64,000 bases of DNA from Echiichthys vipera. Lineage: Eukaryota > Chordata > Actinopteri > Perciformes > Trachinidae. Positions 1 to 14,200 of the stretch are shown piece after piece. Made by a program: the position numbers and the translations under genes. Below the pieces are notes generated by a model. It was not told the DNA's origin and made no database searches. It saw nothing but the letters and a program-made list of their open reading frames with translations. Numbering within the stretch: position 1 is the first letter of the stretch; every line of letters begins with the position of its first letter. The DNA lies in contig OY829645.1 of the NCBI GenBank assembly GCA_963691815.1, positions 19,441,951 to 19,505,950 on the forward strand, given 5' to 3'.

Positions 1-230
1 GTACTTTAGTAGATGTACAGTCCCACACTGCACAGAAGAAGAAATTTGTTAAAACAATAAAAATATAGGGTATTTTTCATTTATCATGAACATATGACAA
101 ATAAGTCCAGCTGCTTATCATAGCTCTGTTTCTTGTCACTTTTAATCTGAATATATAGTTAGTCATGTGTGCATATAGTGCCTCAATAATATATATATAT
201 ATATTTTTTTTTTTGTGTTTCCTTCCACAG
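1..230 (+). other. prelid3b intron 1 (3' part)
   Basis: AT-rich sequence ends in a T-rich tract and the acceptor CTTCCACAG at 222-230. No coding similarity is seen here. It is the end of the intron that separates the missing first coding exon from the exon at 231. Confidence 0.7.
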
Positions 231-3928
<3,698 letters not shown>

Positions 3929-5900
3929 TACCTGCCTCTTTTTACAAGGAGAGTGAGAGAAACTGCACACCAGTACAACCAGCCTCCCTTTATGATGCTG
4001 TTTTGGTGCTTTGGTTCTCATATTTTACTATCTATATTAGATATATTTTTAACAGCAGACTGCAGCATAAAGGGATTCTGTGCTGATGCTGCCTGGCAGG
4101 ACTGTAGTGATGAGAGACTTACAAAACACCACTGTTATCTGTGGGTTTGGACACCTGTAGCAGAGAGGTATCCGATGCACTGGATAAACTGAAAAATGCC
4201 AAAAGCAGACATATCGCTTTTGGTCAAGCACCGTTGCCAGCTGTCTTTTCATCTGGCAAAAGACCTCCAAAGTTTTTACAGCAACAGCAGCATAAGAAAA
4301 ACAGTTATGTTATGATGAATAGAAGTGGCTGTGAAGAAAACTCCTGTTGAGACACAATGGCAGAAAAACAAAGCCTTGTTGAGGCAGGAGTAGAGCGCAA
4401 AACAAGTAGAGGGTACGTGGAACAGGTTTTGTGTGTCAGAGTAACCTGGTTAACAGACAGTGAAATATTTCACCATCAAGTTCAATTGTGTATGAGAACT
4501 TTAACAACACAATCTCCGGTTCATGCGGGACCTCGGTAATAAGACATTGCACCAGACAACGTATATAAGTCTGAAAATGAACTATTTTGTTATTATGTGA
4601 TAACTAATATTGTCATTAAGGTGTTTAAGCGAAATGAAGGGATCAAGGTATTTGCCATATTTATGTTTTTGAAGTGAAGTAGAAGACCTTCTCAAATGCT
4701 ACGTTAGTATTATGTTGATATTAATCAGTCCGATTTGTAGACACTAAACAAAACAGTAAAGACTTTCAGTAAGATTTCAAGTTTCACTGTACCTGAACAG
4801 GTTTGTTGAACTTAAACGGTTTTATCAATACGTAGACTACAGACTACATAGGACAACAGTTCCTCAGTTACAAAACAATATTTGCACTTTTATTTGCACA
4901 AAATAATGCATTTTAACAAAGAAAAGCTGCTACACATGCTGAAGATGCTGATAATCTGTGAATGTTTTGACATTGTTTGAGAGAAAATTTGTATTTGAGA
5001 TGGTCTTTCTTTATATAACTCACAGCAGCGTGGTGATGGTGAAATATTTACCTTCATATGTTTTGTTTTTTTACATGTAATAGGGATATTTATTTAAAGA
5101 AGTAGTGAGTCGCAACCTGTGTTTAACATCGAAAAATGTGATATAACATGCGTAGTTATCAGAAATAGTAATCTGTGCATTTTGCTTGGGTGCCTCTGAA
5201 AAACATGTTTCATCATCTGCAGAATGTGGCATTAAAATCCAACATTTTAAGCTGTTCAATAGAAGAAATTTGCCAGTGTATTTTCAAATTAGGTCCAAAA
5301 ATAATAAAAAAAAGAAAAAGGTATCAATGCAGAAAAGTTAATGTTTCTGAGTTTGCATTTAATGAGTTATGCAATATTTAGCATGGGGTGGGTATTTATT
5401 CAAATGAATTATGTTCAAGTAGCAATATGGCCTATATGAGAACTTAGAGTGCCCAGTGCATGTGATTCTGCCAAAATAGTAGTAGCTATAGCAGCTGCCT
5501 TTAGGAGCCATTGGAAGAGAAACTCAATAAATGCATTCCAGAAGTCATGGATAGCTGAAGGTGTGAAGGTATATTTGTGCAATCCCTCCCCCGTCTACAC
5601 ACTGAAACACCTAAAGTAGGTGTAGGCCAGTAAAACTGCACTCTTCTAACATTGGTCACTTGTTAGATGATATGAAATGCAAATGTTACATGCTGCCTCA
5701 CTGTGGCCAAATGCTAGGCTTTTAATTTCTAATTTCTTAAGAAATAAAATAAAAAATGTTTTTTATGTAATGCCATCTAGGAAAAAAGGTTGGGCCAAAC
5801 TCAATTATATGTTGCTATTTTAAAATTACTGGCTGGAAAAAAATTGAAATGAATGGTTGAAAATAAAGTTATATAAATGATTAACTATATGGTCTTCCTT
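3929..5900 (+). other. prelid3b 3' UTR and downstream flank
   Basis: No coding similarity was found after the prelid3b stop. AT-rich sequence contains several possible polyadenylation signals, e.g. AATAAA at 5526-5531 and further A-rich variants near 5740 and 5863. Which site is used cannot be told from sequence. Short open frames here look random. Confidence 0.5.
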
Positions 5901-6840
5901 TTTATTTTTCTATGTCTATGTATATGACAGAAGGTTATAATGTGTATTTTGTCCATTGTGACCATTTCAGTAGACTGTGTTTCTCTTTAATTGCTTACAA
6001 AATGTTAGTACCAACTTTCTAGTTACCGGTAATAAGGCATGTTGTAATTAGGTCTGTTCAATTCCACTTAAAAGTATTTTTCATCACATTAATTATATAA
6101 CTACAGTATATATTTCGATTAAACCATGTCACTTTCCTGTATTTAAAACGTGTTGCTTTGTCATTGAAATTACTTGATAATGTCCTTACTATTATATCAT
6201 CTATTTACAGAGCACAACTTTCTTTCAGTCATATATATGGCAAATGTATATAAAAGTGTTGTTTATGGAAGACAGCGATTTCTTACAATTTCCTATCTGC
6301 CTACCTATGAAGTAAGCGGCCTGGTTCAAATTTAGAAGAAAAAAATAAAAGATCGAACATGTGCCACAAAATTAAATAAATAGCAGTACTTTACAAAATA
6401 TGCCTTTCTTTCAACCACATTTACAAAACGCAAAAAAATAATAACAGTAATTAACAAAATATAGAGCTGTGCTGCTGCTGCCCATTTTTTGTACTTATAT
6501 TATTATATTCTTTAAACTTGGTATTCATTACAAATATGAGAAAAAAACGATAATACATCATTTATTTCAAAGTAGGATAACAAAATATACAGAAATATAA
6601 TATATATAAATATACATATATATATATATATATAAACACAAAAAAATAGAAAAATAAAATAAAATAGAAAAGCAAACAAAGAAACAAAAAAGATGCGAGG
6701 GGATATAAGGAAATAAATGAGTTGAAAACATTAGATAGGGAGCACAACATACAGTAGACTGTCGCACAATCTTACAGTTTTAATGGCTTTTGGATTTTTG
6801 ATGAAGTAATTGTCTTAACTGCCACCATTTATTTTTTCAA
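5901..6840. other. Intergenic AT-rich spacer between prelid3b and aurka
   Basis: Strongly AT-rich, with an (AT)n/(ATAC)n low-complexity stretch around 6598-6635. No gene, RNA gene or recognisable transposon was seen. Confidence 0.6.
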
Positions 6841-6860
6841 CACATAAAAGTCACTCACTC

Positions 6861-6939
6861 TGACGTCACGGACACGTCAGAGGTCAACGAGCCGAGAGCC
6901 AATTGGAGGCGGCGCATTTAAACCGGAGGGACGTTTGAA
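6861..6939 (+). promoter_or_regulatory. aurka: aurka cell-cycle promoter: CRE, CCAAT box, CDE-4 nt-CHR, second CHR-like motif
   Basis: Sites seen in order: a perfect CRE TGACGTCA at 6861-6868; palindromic CCAATTGG at 6899-6906; GGCGG at 6908-6912, then four bases, then TTTAAA at 6917-6922; an ETS-like CCGGA at 6923-6927; and TTTGAA at 6934-6939. The arrangement CCAAT then CDE (GGCGG), 4 nt, CHR (TTTGAA/TTTAAA) is the hallmark of G2/M genes bound by DREAM/MuvB and NF-Y. It lies about 200 bp before a splice donor of a presumed 5' non-coding exon and 1.3 kb before the aurka start codon. Function is inferred from motif layout. Confidence 0.75.
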
Positions 6940-7139
6940 ATCACACAAGCAGTGATGGAGAAGTGTTAACCGGATACGTTTGCAGCAGAACTCGCAGGAC
7001 TTAATGGTTCGTTTTGAATAGTTATTTATCTGTTCTGTACTTTCTCACACCCTTAAAAGGAGGTAGAGCCGCTCTGAGTTTCATTACCGGATACATTATC
7101 GGTCAGCTGCTCTCTGTCGTCGTGCAGTAACACGTTCAG
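6940..7139 (+). other. aurka: Presumed aurka 5' non-coding exon
   Basis: The region after the promoter motifs ends in a consensus splice donor, CAG|GTAAGT, at 7139/7140. The first coding exon starts at 8263 after a CTCAG acceptor, so this is probably the leader exon; the transcription start is not determined. A very short upstream ATG frame (ATG GAG AAG TGT TAA) occurs near 6954-6968. Confidence 0.55.
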
Positions 7140-8262
7140 GTAAGTAATACGTTTCAGTAAGCGTTGGGTGTTTTGGACGCCATGGTTACCAAAAAAATGA
7201 ACGGTAGCTCTTAACTTAACGCTCTCGGTTAGCGACACGATAGCGAATGATAACGTATAATCTAATTTTAAGACCAGCCGCGTGTTAGCCTCTACAGTTA
7301 TTGTTTGTTTTCCAAGTGAAGGCGATCAGTGTGAGATAATTTACACCGCTGGTGAGGTGATGATAAACGAAAATGAACCTGAATATGAGAATGTCACGAC
7401 ACAGCGCCCGCTCCCTATATCATGGTATTCGCCATCTTGGTATTGTCCCGTCAAACGCCTTCTTTGTTTCTGTTTGCAGAGGCAGAATTCATTCACCTTG
7501 CATTCACAACGTTAATGTTTTAGCCTCACAAGAACATTTACTTCTTGCTCTGTCTCACACAGTTCGTGGTCCTAGCCTAGCCTGATTTGTCCACTTCAAA
7601 GTCCACAACAGACACCTACTGGGCTAAAACAAATAACTTTACATTAATAAGCATTACAAGTTGCAAAATATGTCAGTCAGCTCGTATGGGTCAAATGTGT
7701 GTGTGTGTGTGTGTGTGTGTGTTAACTTGAATAAAGAACTTAAAAAAAGGAAACTAGTAACATAGGGTTCCAACATGGCGGATGTGCTCAGTCCTCTCCC
7801 AAATTGTCGCGTGTCCGCTCATTCTCATTCATATAACTTTCGTCTTTGTAGCTTAAAGACCCTTTGTTGTCGTTGCTTTTAACTCTTTGCGTTACCTCAG
7901 TTGTCTTGAACGTTTTTTACAGCAAGGACCCCTCAGCTGAAAGAGGACCCTTAACACCACGGTGGCCCAAAGCCTATACACACAGCTTTTTACGGAGCAT
8001 ACAATACTAAGACATTACAGTGATCATTATTAACATATTTATATATCTATGCATCTTATTTTAATCATACATTATGACGGCACACTGAATCATTCAGCTC
8101 AATTGTATCTGTGCATGGCTACCTTAGTGGCTACCTTGCCTATAAGCCAGTAAGCATGTTATCAAGGTTTTTTAAGTGCATTTACCCCTGTTGAAGATTT
8201 CTGCTGTAACTGTTTGATTTGTTTGATTATGAAAAAAAACCCTACACTTTACCTTTTCTCAG
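7140..8262 (+). other. aurka intron 1
   Basis: Between donor 7140 and acceptor CTTTTCTCAG ending at 8262. It contains a short (GT)n tract at about 7696-7722. Open frames around 7282-7585 resemble no family I know and lack splice or start context. Confidence 0.55.
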
Positions 8263-8265
8263 AAT

Positions 8266-11200
8266 ATGGACTATTCTGCCAGATGCAAACTGCAAACTGA
8301 CAAACTTCAAAGGACCGAAGGGATGGTAATGCACAATATTACCCGGATCATAAAACTGATAAATCTAAAATAACTGCTGTCTCTGGGCTTAGTTTTCTGA
8401 CTTTTGTTACTGTATACTGATTGTGGATGTGTTGAGCTTTCAAATTTAAAGTGCACATCAGAGTCTCTGCACACTTTACATGTTTAAAATGCAGTATAAA
8501 ACCCAGACATGCTCCCAGTTGAGTAGAACAACAGGATTTGAGTTAATAACTTGGGAGGCAATTGCAGAATTAGGGTAAATAGTTCATCAAATCACATAGA
8601 GAAAAGATGAAGCCTTCAAACTTCAAATTCAATGTTTGGTGATTTCCTCTAGTTGCAGACAAAAGTTGATGGGCCAAAGCGGATTCCGGCGTCACAGCAG
8701 TCAAAGATGGCTGTAGGTACTCCACAACCGCATCAGCGCGGTCTGTGTGTGTCAAATGGACCACAGCGTATTCCGCGGCCTATGAGCCACCAGAAATCAG
8801 CATCTCATGTCTCTGTTGCTGTCAAGTCCTCACACCCCGCGGATCATAAAGGAACTCGTGCAACACAGCCCAAACAGGGTTCTCAACAAATCCAACCAAA
8901 GACAAAAGTGCCCACGGCGGAGCCAGCCGAGACACCATCAGAACCAGCAGAGGCTGAGCTTCCAGAGAGTGAGCATGATAAAATATTGGACAAACTAATT
9001 TTGTGTGTTTGTGTTCTTGTGTTCTTAATTGCATTTTTTTCCTTCTTTTTAGGTGAACCTGCCGTGAATGATCCTGCAAGCTCCACTGCATCAAAGTATG
9101 TTTAATGCTAAAATTTGATTAATAATAGCTTTTTTTCCTTATAGCCTTTGGTAAGATTAAAAACTGTTGTCTCTCTATACATGTTTTAGACCAGAGGGCA
9201 AGCGCTGGACCCTGGAGAATTTTGACATTGGCCGTCCATTGGGAAAGGGTAAATTTGGCAACGTCTACCAGGCCAGAGAGCGGAAAAGCAAGTTCATTTT
9301 GGCCCTGAAGGTGCTCTTCAAGAAGCAGCTGGAGAAGGCCGGGGTGGAGCATCAGCTGAGGAGGGAAGTGGAGATCCAGGCCCACCTCAGGTAATGGGTT
9401 GTTCAAATTATGCAATACAAATATATGCCAAATATGAATCCTGCATGTAGCTGTGCTAACCTTCTGGGCAGTGGTCATCCTAATGAGTAAAAATCAAAGG
9501 GCTCCGAGACTTTGGTTGCTGCTGACCTGATTTCCAAATCACCGGCAACACAAACCTGCTGCTCACAGTTTCAATGCAACAGAAACACAGTATAAACAGT
9601 AGCCAGGGCAGTAATAAACCCGTACATTTAAATATCTTCTAACTCGTGTTTTTAAAAACGGTGATCAAGAGGGCACACTGGACAAAATTAAATTGGCCTT
9701 TTGGGATAGTTAAGTGTAGATTCAGATTCCGCTAAATTGTTTGCTTCGTTTATTCATTTAGCATTTGCTTTTAAAAAAATATATATATTACCGGATTTCA
9801 GCAACATTTCTCATAATGCTTCTCTGCCTCACCATCCTGCAGGCACCCGAACATCCTGCGACTCTACGGTTACTTCCATGATTCAGCTCGTGTGTATCTC
9901 CTCCTCGAGTTTGCACCCAAGGGTGAACTGTACAGTGAGCTGCAGCGTTGTGGATGTTTTTCTGAGGCCACTAGTGCCACAGTAAGTACCAATTTAAGAC
10001 CTTTTTGTAAAATGTATACTTTGCTATCACACAAGTAGTCTCGCATTACCGATTCTATCACTGCAGCACTGGAGTTTAGACTGACTGCACCAGCTTATCT
10101 TTATGGGATAGGGTAAAAAAAACACTCTGGCTTGTTGTGTTTCTTTAAATAAATCACACTCGCCTTTAGTATGCACTTGGTCAACAGTGCTCTTGCAATA
10201 TAGATTGCGTAAGAGGCCTGACAACTCCTGAGAATCAAATGAGCAATAGACCTCATCAACTTAAACACATATATAATTTTTAATAGTGAAAGTAATTATC
10301 CGTATAAGGGCGTACTCACACTGTCCATCCGTACCGTGCCCCGTGCTTTAGGGTACTTGTCCCCCCCTCCCGCTGGCCAGGCCCGTTTTTACTCACACTG
10401 CCTGGGCCTCGCACAAATGCTTCTTGCCTGTCTATACGTCATCACGCCGTAACACGTATTGATTGACGTCATTGCGATGTCGCTTTCTTTACAAATCTTT
10501 CCGTAGACCTCTTAGATTTTGAAGAAGAATTCCTTTATTAGTCCCGCAACGGGGAAATTCGATTTTTTCACTCTATTATTGTTATTCATGTTACACACAC
10601 ACACACAGGCCCGAAATACACACATGCACAGGCAGGACCTATATACAGTGGTATGCAAAAGTTTGGGCACCCCTTAGGAAAATCATTACATCCGTTTGTC
10701 ACTTGGTGAGCTTTTGAAGCAGCAACTTCATTTTAACATATGTTATACCTCATGGAAACAAAAAATATTCTGTTGGAACAATAAAAATGGTGTCACTACT
10801 GAGATGTTTCTATGTGCATTTAAACAAAAATAGGCATGTGCATAAATTTGGACACCCCAAAGAAATAATTCCATTAATATTTAGTCGAGCCTCCTTTTGC
10901 TGCTAGAACAGCCTGCAGACGCCTCCTATAGCCACAGACAAGTCCCTGAAGTCTGGCAGGTGGTATTTTGGCCCATTCCTCCTTACAAAAGGCCTCCAGT
11001 TCAGTCAGGTTTCTTGGCTTCCGTGCGTACACAGCCTGCTTCATATCAAATTCATACATTTTCAATGATATTAAGGTCTGGGGACTGGGATGGCCATTCC
11101 AGAAGATTGTACTTGTGCTTCTGCATGAATTCCTTGGTGGATTTTGAACAGTGCTTAGGATCATTGTCCTGCTGAAAATAGCTGTGACAGTAGCTTCAAC

Positions 11201-14200
11201 TTTGTGACAGATTCTTGAACATTCTTGTCAAGAATCTGCTGATACTGAGAGGAATTCATGTGGCCCTCAACTTTAACAAGGTTTCCAGTCCCTGTGCTAG
11301 CCACACAGCCCCATAACATGATGGACCCTCCGCCAAATTTCACAGTAGGCAATACGTTCTTCTCATGGAATGCAGTGTGTTTTCTTCACCCCGCATATCT
11401 CCTCCTGTTCTGACCAAATAACTCTATCTTAGTCTCATCTGACCACAGTATTTTTTTCCAAAATGCTTCTGGCTTGTCCAGATGTGCTTTAGCATAACCC
11501 ATGCGACTCTTCTTGTGACGAACACTCAGGAAAGGCTTTTTGCGCATCACCCTTCCAATGAGCTTTTCCTGGTGCAAAGTACGCTGGGTTGTGGAACGAT
11601 GAACAACTACACCATCAGTAGCCAGGTGTTCTTGTAGTTCTCTGGAGGCGGTCTGTGGCTTGTCTGTGACCATTCTAACCATCCCTGCCTGTGCCTTTCT
11701 TGTATTTTTCTTGGCCTACCACATCTTTCCTTCACAAGGACTGTTCCTGTGGCCTTCTATTTCTGCACAACATTTCTGACTGTGGAGACAGACAGTCCAA
11801 ACCTTCTTGATAATTTCTTGTACCCTTCTCCTAATTCATGATAATGAATTATCTTAGTTTTTAGGTCCGTGGAGAGTTGTTTAGATGCCCCCATGTTGCC
11901 ACACTCTAAGAAAGAACCTAGGACAAGCACAGCCAGAAATTACCTCTGTTAAATAGCCTTATTCATGATTGGTTTCACCTGTCTTTGTAATTGAAGGTCT
12001 CATGAGCTAATCCAAGCAATTTTGTGCTGCAACCTGTCAGCTATGAATCTCTACAGGTCTTGAAATGAATGCGATTAAAAGGGTGCCCAAACTTTTGCAC
12101 ATACCATTTTATACATTTTATTTTATCATAATAAAACTATGTAATGCTACTCTAAGAATTTTGGTCTGGAAAATACTGAAATGTCTACATCTTAGGAAAT
12201 CAAATCTTGTTGCTGTGATCTTCTCTTATAAAGTTAGAACAAATTATCGTGGAATCTTAGAGGGGTGCCCAAACTTTTGCATACCACTGTACATGCAATT
12301 AATGGAGAGATGTTAGAGCGAGGGGGCTGCCAGTGACCAGCGCCCCGAGCAGAAACAGCACCTCGGCAGTGAGATGAACTGGCACCTTTCCAGCCATGAG
12401 TCCACGCCCCATTCATGGTCCACACAGGGACTCGAACCGGAGACCCTCCGGTTCCTAGCCAAGTCACCTATGGACTGAGCTATTGCTGCCCCTGCTTGAT
12501 GAATATTTTCATCCGACCAAATCTGCAATAAACACGCCAACCTCTGCATCACACCAACGTGAACCTTTTGCCGGCAATGTCTGCATGGTCTGTCCTTTTT
12601 TTCTCTGTCCAAACAGGCACACATAAAATGACGTCAGAGCCGCTGTAGGCCTCGTACACGTTCGCGTGCTCGTACATGTGCAAACGTGCTTTACAAAAGC
12701 CCACCTCTTAAACGGTCCGTGGCCGGCAAGCGGGCCGCAGCTAGGCGCGGTACGGTTAGACTCACACTGGTCAAACTAACTAGACTGTAGCTGTAAAACC
12801 TGTTTGGGCAAGGTACGGATGGACAGTGTGAGTGCGCCCTAAGATGTATATTACCGGTAGTTCCAAAAGCCGACGCGTTCTCAGATGGCACCATTAGTAA
12901 ACAAGCCCTTCCGTGTCATTTAACAAGAGTAAATGGCTTGAATTAGGGGGTGATCTGCACCGAAGTAGAAGTACAATTTATTTACACACCTGAGAATCTA
13001 CAAGTGGAATTTCATATTTGTACATGAGCGTTTACATGTCAAACTAGTAAACTAGAGTGACGTTGATCAGTGAAACCTGTAAGAACTTTTGGACGATGCT
13101 CAGCCTGACCGACTCAAGTGTCGGTTCACATTAAAAATTAGATTAAGACTTTACGGTATATTTTGGAGCTGTTAAAGCATGTCATTTTATTGTGAAGGAC
13201 TGAAGTATGTTCTAAGATGTTTTGACAACATTGATGTTAATTTGGACGACCAGCAGCTCCCAGTGTTCAGCCAAGAGATCGGGGTGTCCAACTAGGGCCA
13301 AGAGGAGCACACTGCTAATTCACCGGTGTTGACGTCCTTTTGACGACTCGTGAAAACGCAAAGCTACATTAGGCTGTTAAAACGATATATCATCATTTAT
13401 ATTTTTGTAGCTTAACCAGAAAGTTTGATAGAATTTAGTCAAAAATTGTCCTACTGGTGACAAAGATCTGTTATCTGTGAGAAAATGTCTCCACAAACAC
13501 GATGATGGAGATTTGGTCCCCAGTCTGCCCTGTTAGAAGAAGCTACTCGCAAACCACAATACAATACATTTTCTTTTTAACTATAACACTGTTTACAGTA
13601 GAAGCTGGATCACTTAAGGTCAGTGGAAGGTGCTCAGTATTTTTGACGCCTGTTATTTAAAAACCTTCTGAAATATGCCGCCTGTGAAAGTTCTCATTTG
13701 ACCAGGTCATTGTTATCCCCAAAAGCAATTTCAGTCAAAAGCAACTGGACTTGGTTATTTGACTAGGAAGATGTTTCCCCTCTCATCCAAGAGGCTTCAT
13801 CAGTTCATGTACGCATCTGACCAGGCTGGGACTGGTCCAACTAACTGGTGTGGAGATCCAGGTATTTAAACTTTCACAAGGCCGATGATGTGACTGTGTG
13901 CCAACGACTGTCGTTGGAGAGACTTGAGGTTATTTGTGAACAGTTGTTCTTTGAGGTTAGATTGTTGAATCTCCTGGGAAGGGATGAAAGGGCAGCATTG
14001 TAAATTGGAGATAAGTGGTGTCTCAGACCTCCTCCTCTGTTTAGCGATGGTTTCTCTACTATATGTCCTCTCTGTCCAGGATATGGACATTGTTGTCATC
14101 AAAGGTTTGTTTTGTATTTTCAATGTAGGGATCTTTGCAATCCTCGTTGCATTGCATTCTCAGGTGCTTGTATTCAAGTTCACCACAGATTCTATTGGCA

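Larger units (their letters stand above)
10519..12500. repeat. SINE-like teleost repeat split by the Tc1 insertion
   Basis: Two halves of one dispersed repeat: about 10519-10645 (TTTATTAGTCCCGCAACGGG and an ACAC tract) and about 12290-12500 (CAGTGACCAGCGCCCCGAGC, GAACTGGCACC, TATGGACTGAGCTATTGC). I recall both halves as adjoining parts of one common percomorph repeat. The Tc1 element at 10646-12289 separates them. Exact ends are not certain. Confidence 0.6.
10308..12839. mobile_element. PIF/Harbinger-like MITE (outer element of a three-level nest)
   Basis: The left end GGGCGTACTCACACTGTCCA at 10308 is matched by its reverse complement at 12820-12839 with one mismatch (CACACTGTCCATCCGTACC continues on both sides). 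Both ends are flanked by TAA (10305-10307 and 12840-12842), the 3-bp TWA target duplication typical of PIF/Harbinger elements. Without inserted elements it would be roughly 550 bp, and no transposase was seen, so it is non-autonomous. A second partial copy with the same TAA junction starts at 41414. Confidence 0.7.

Noticed and set aside
6861..6939. Bidirectional promoter shared with cstf1, as at human AURKA
   Set aside because: No cstf1-like coding sequence occurs on the minus strand to the left; the neighbour is prelid3b on the plus strand.
8653..9105. A single 150-residue gene
   Set aside because: It is aurka exon 3 read past its donor (8968) through an intron and into the next exon; the spliced model matches the Aurora A family.
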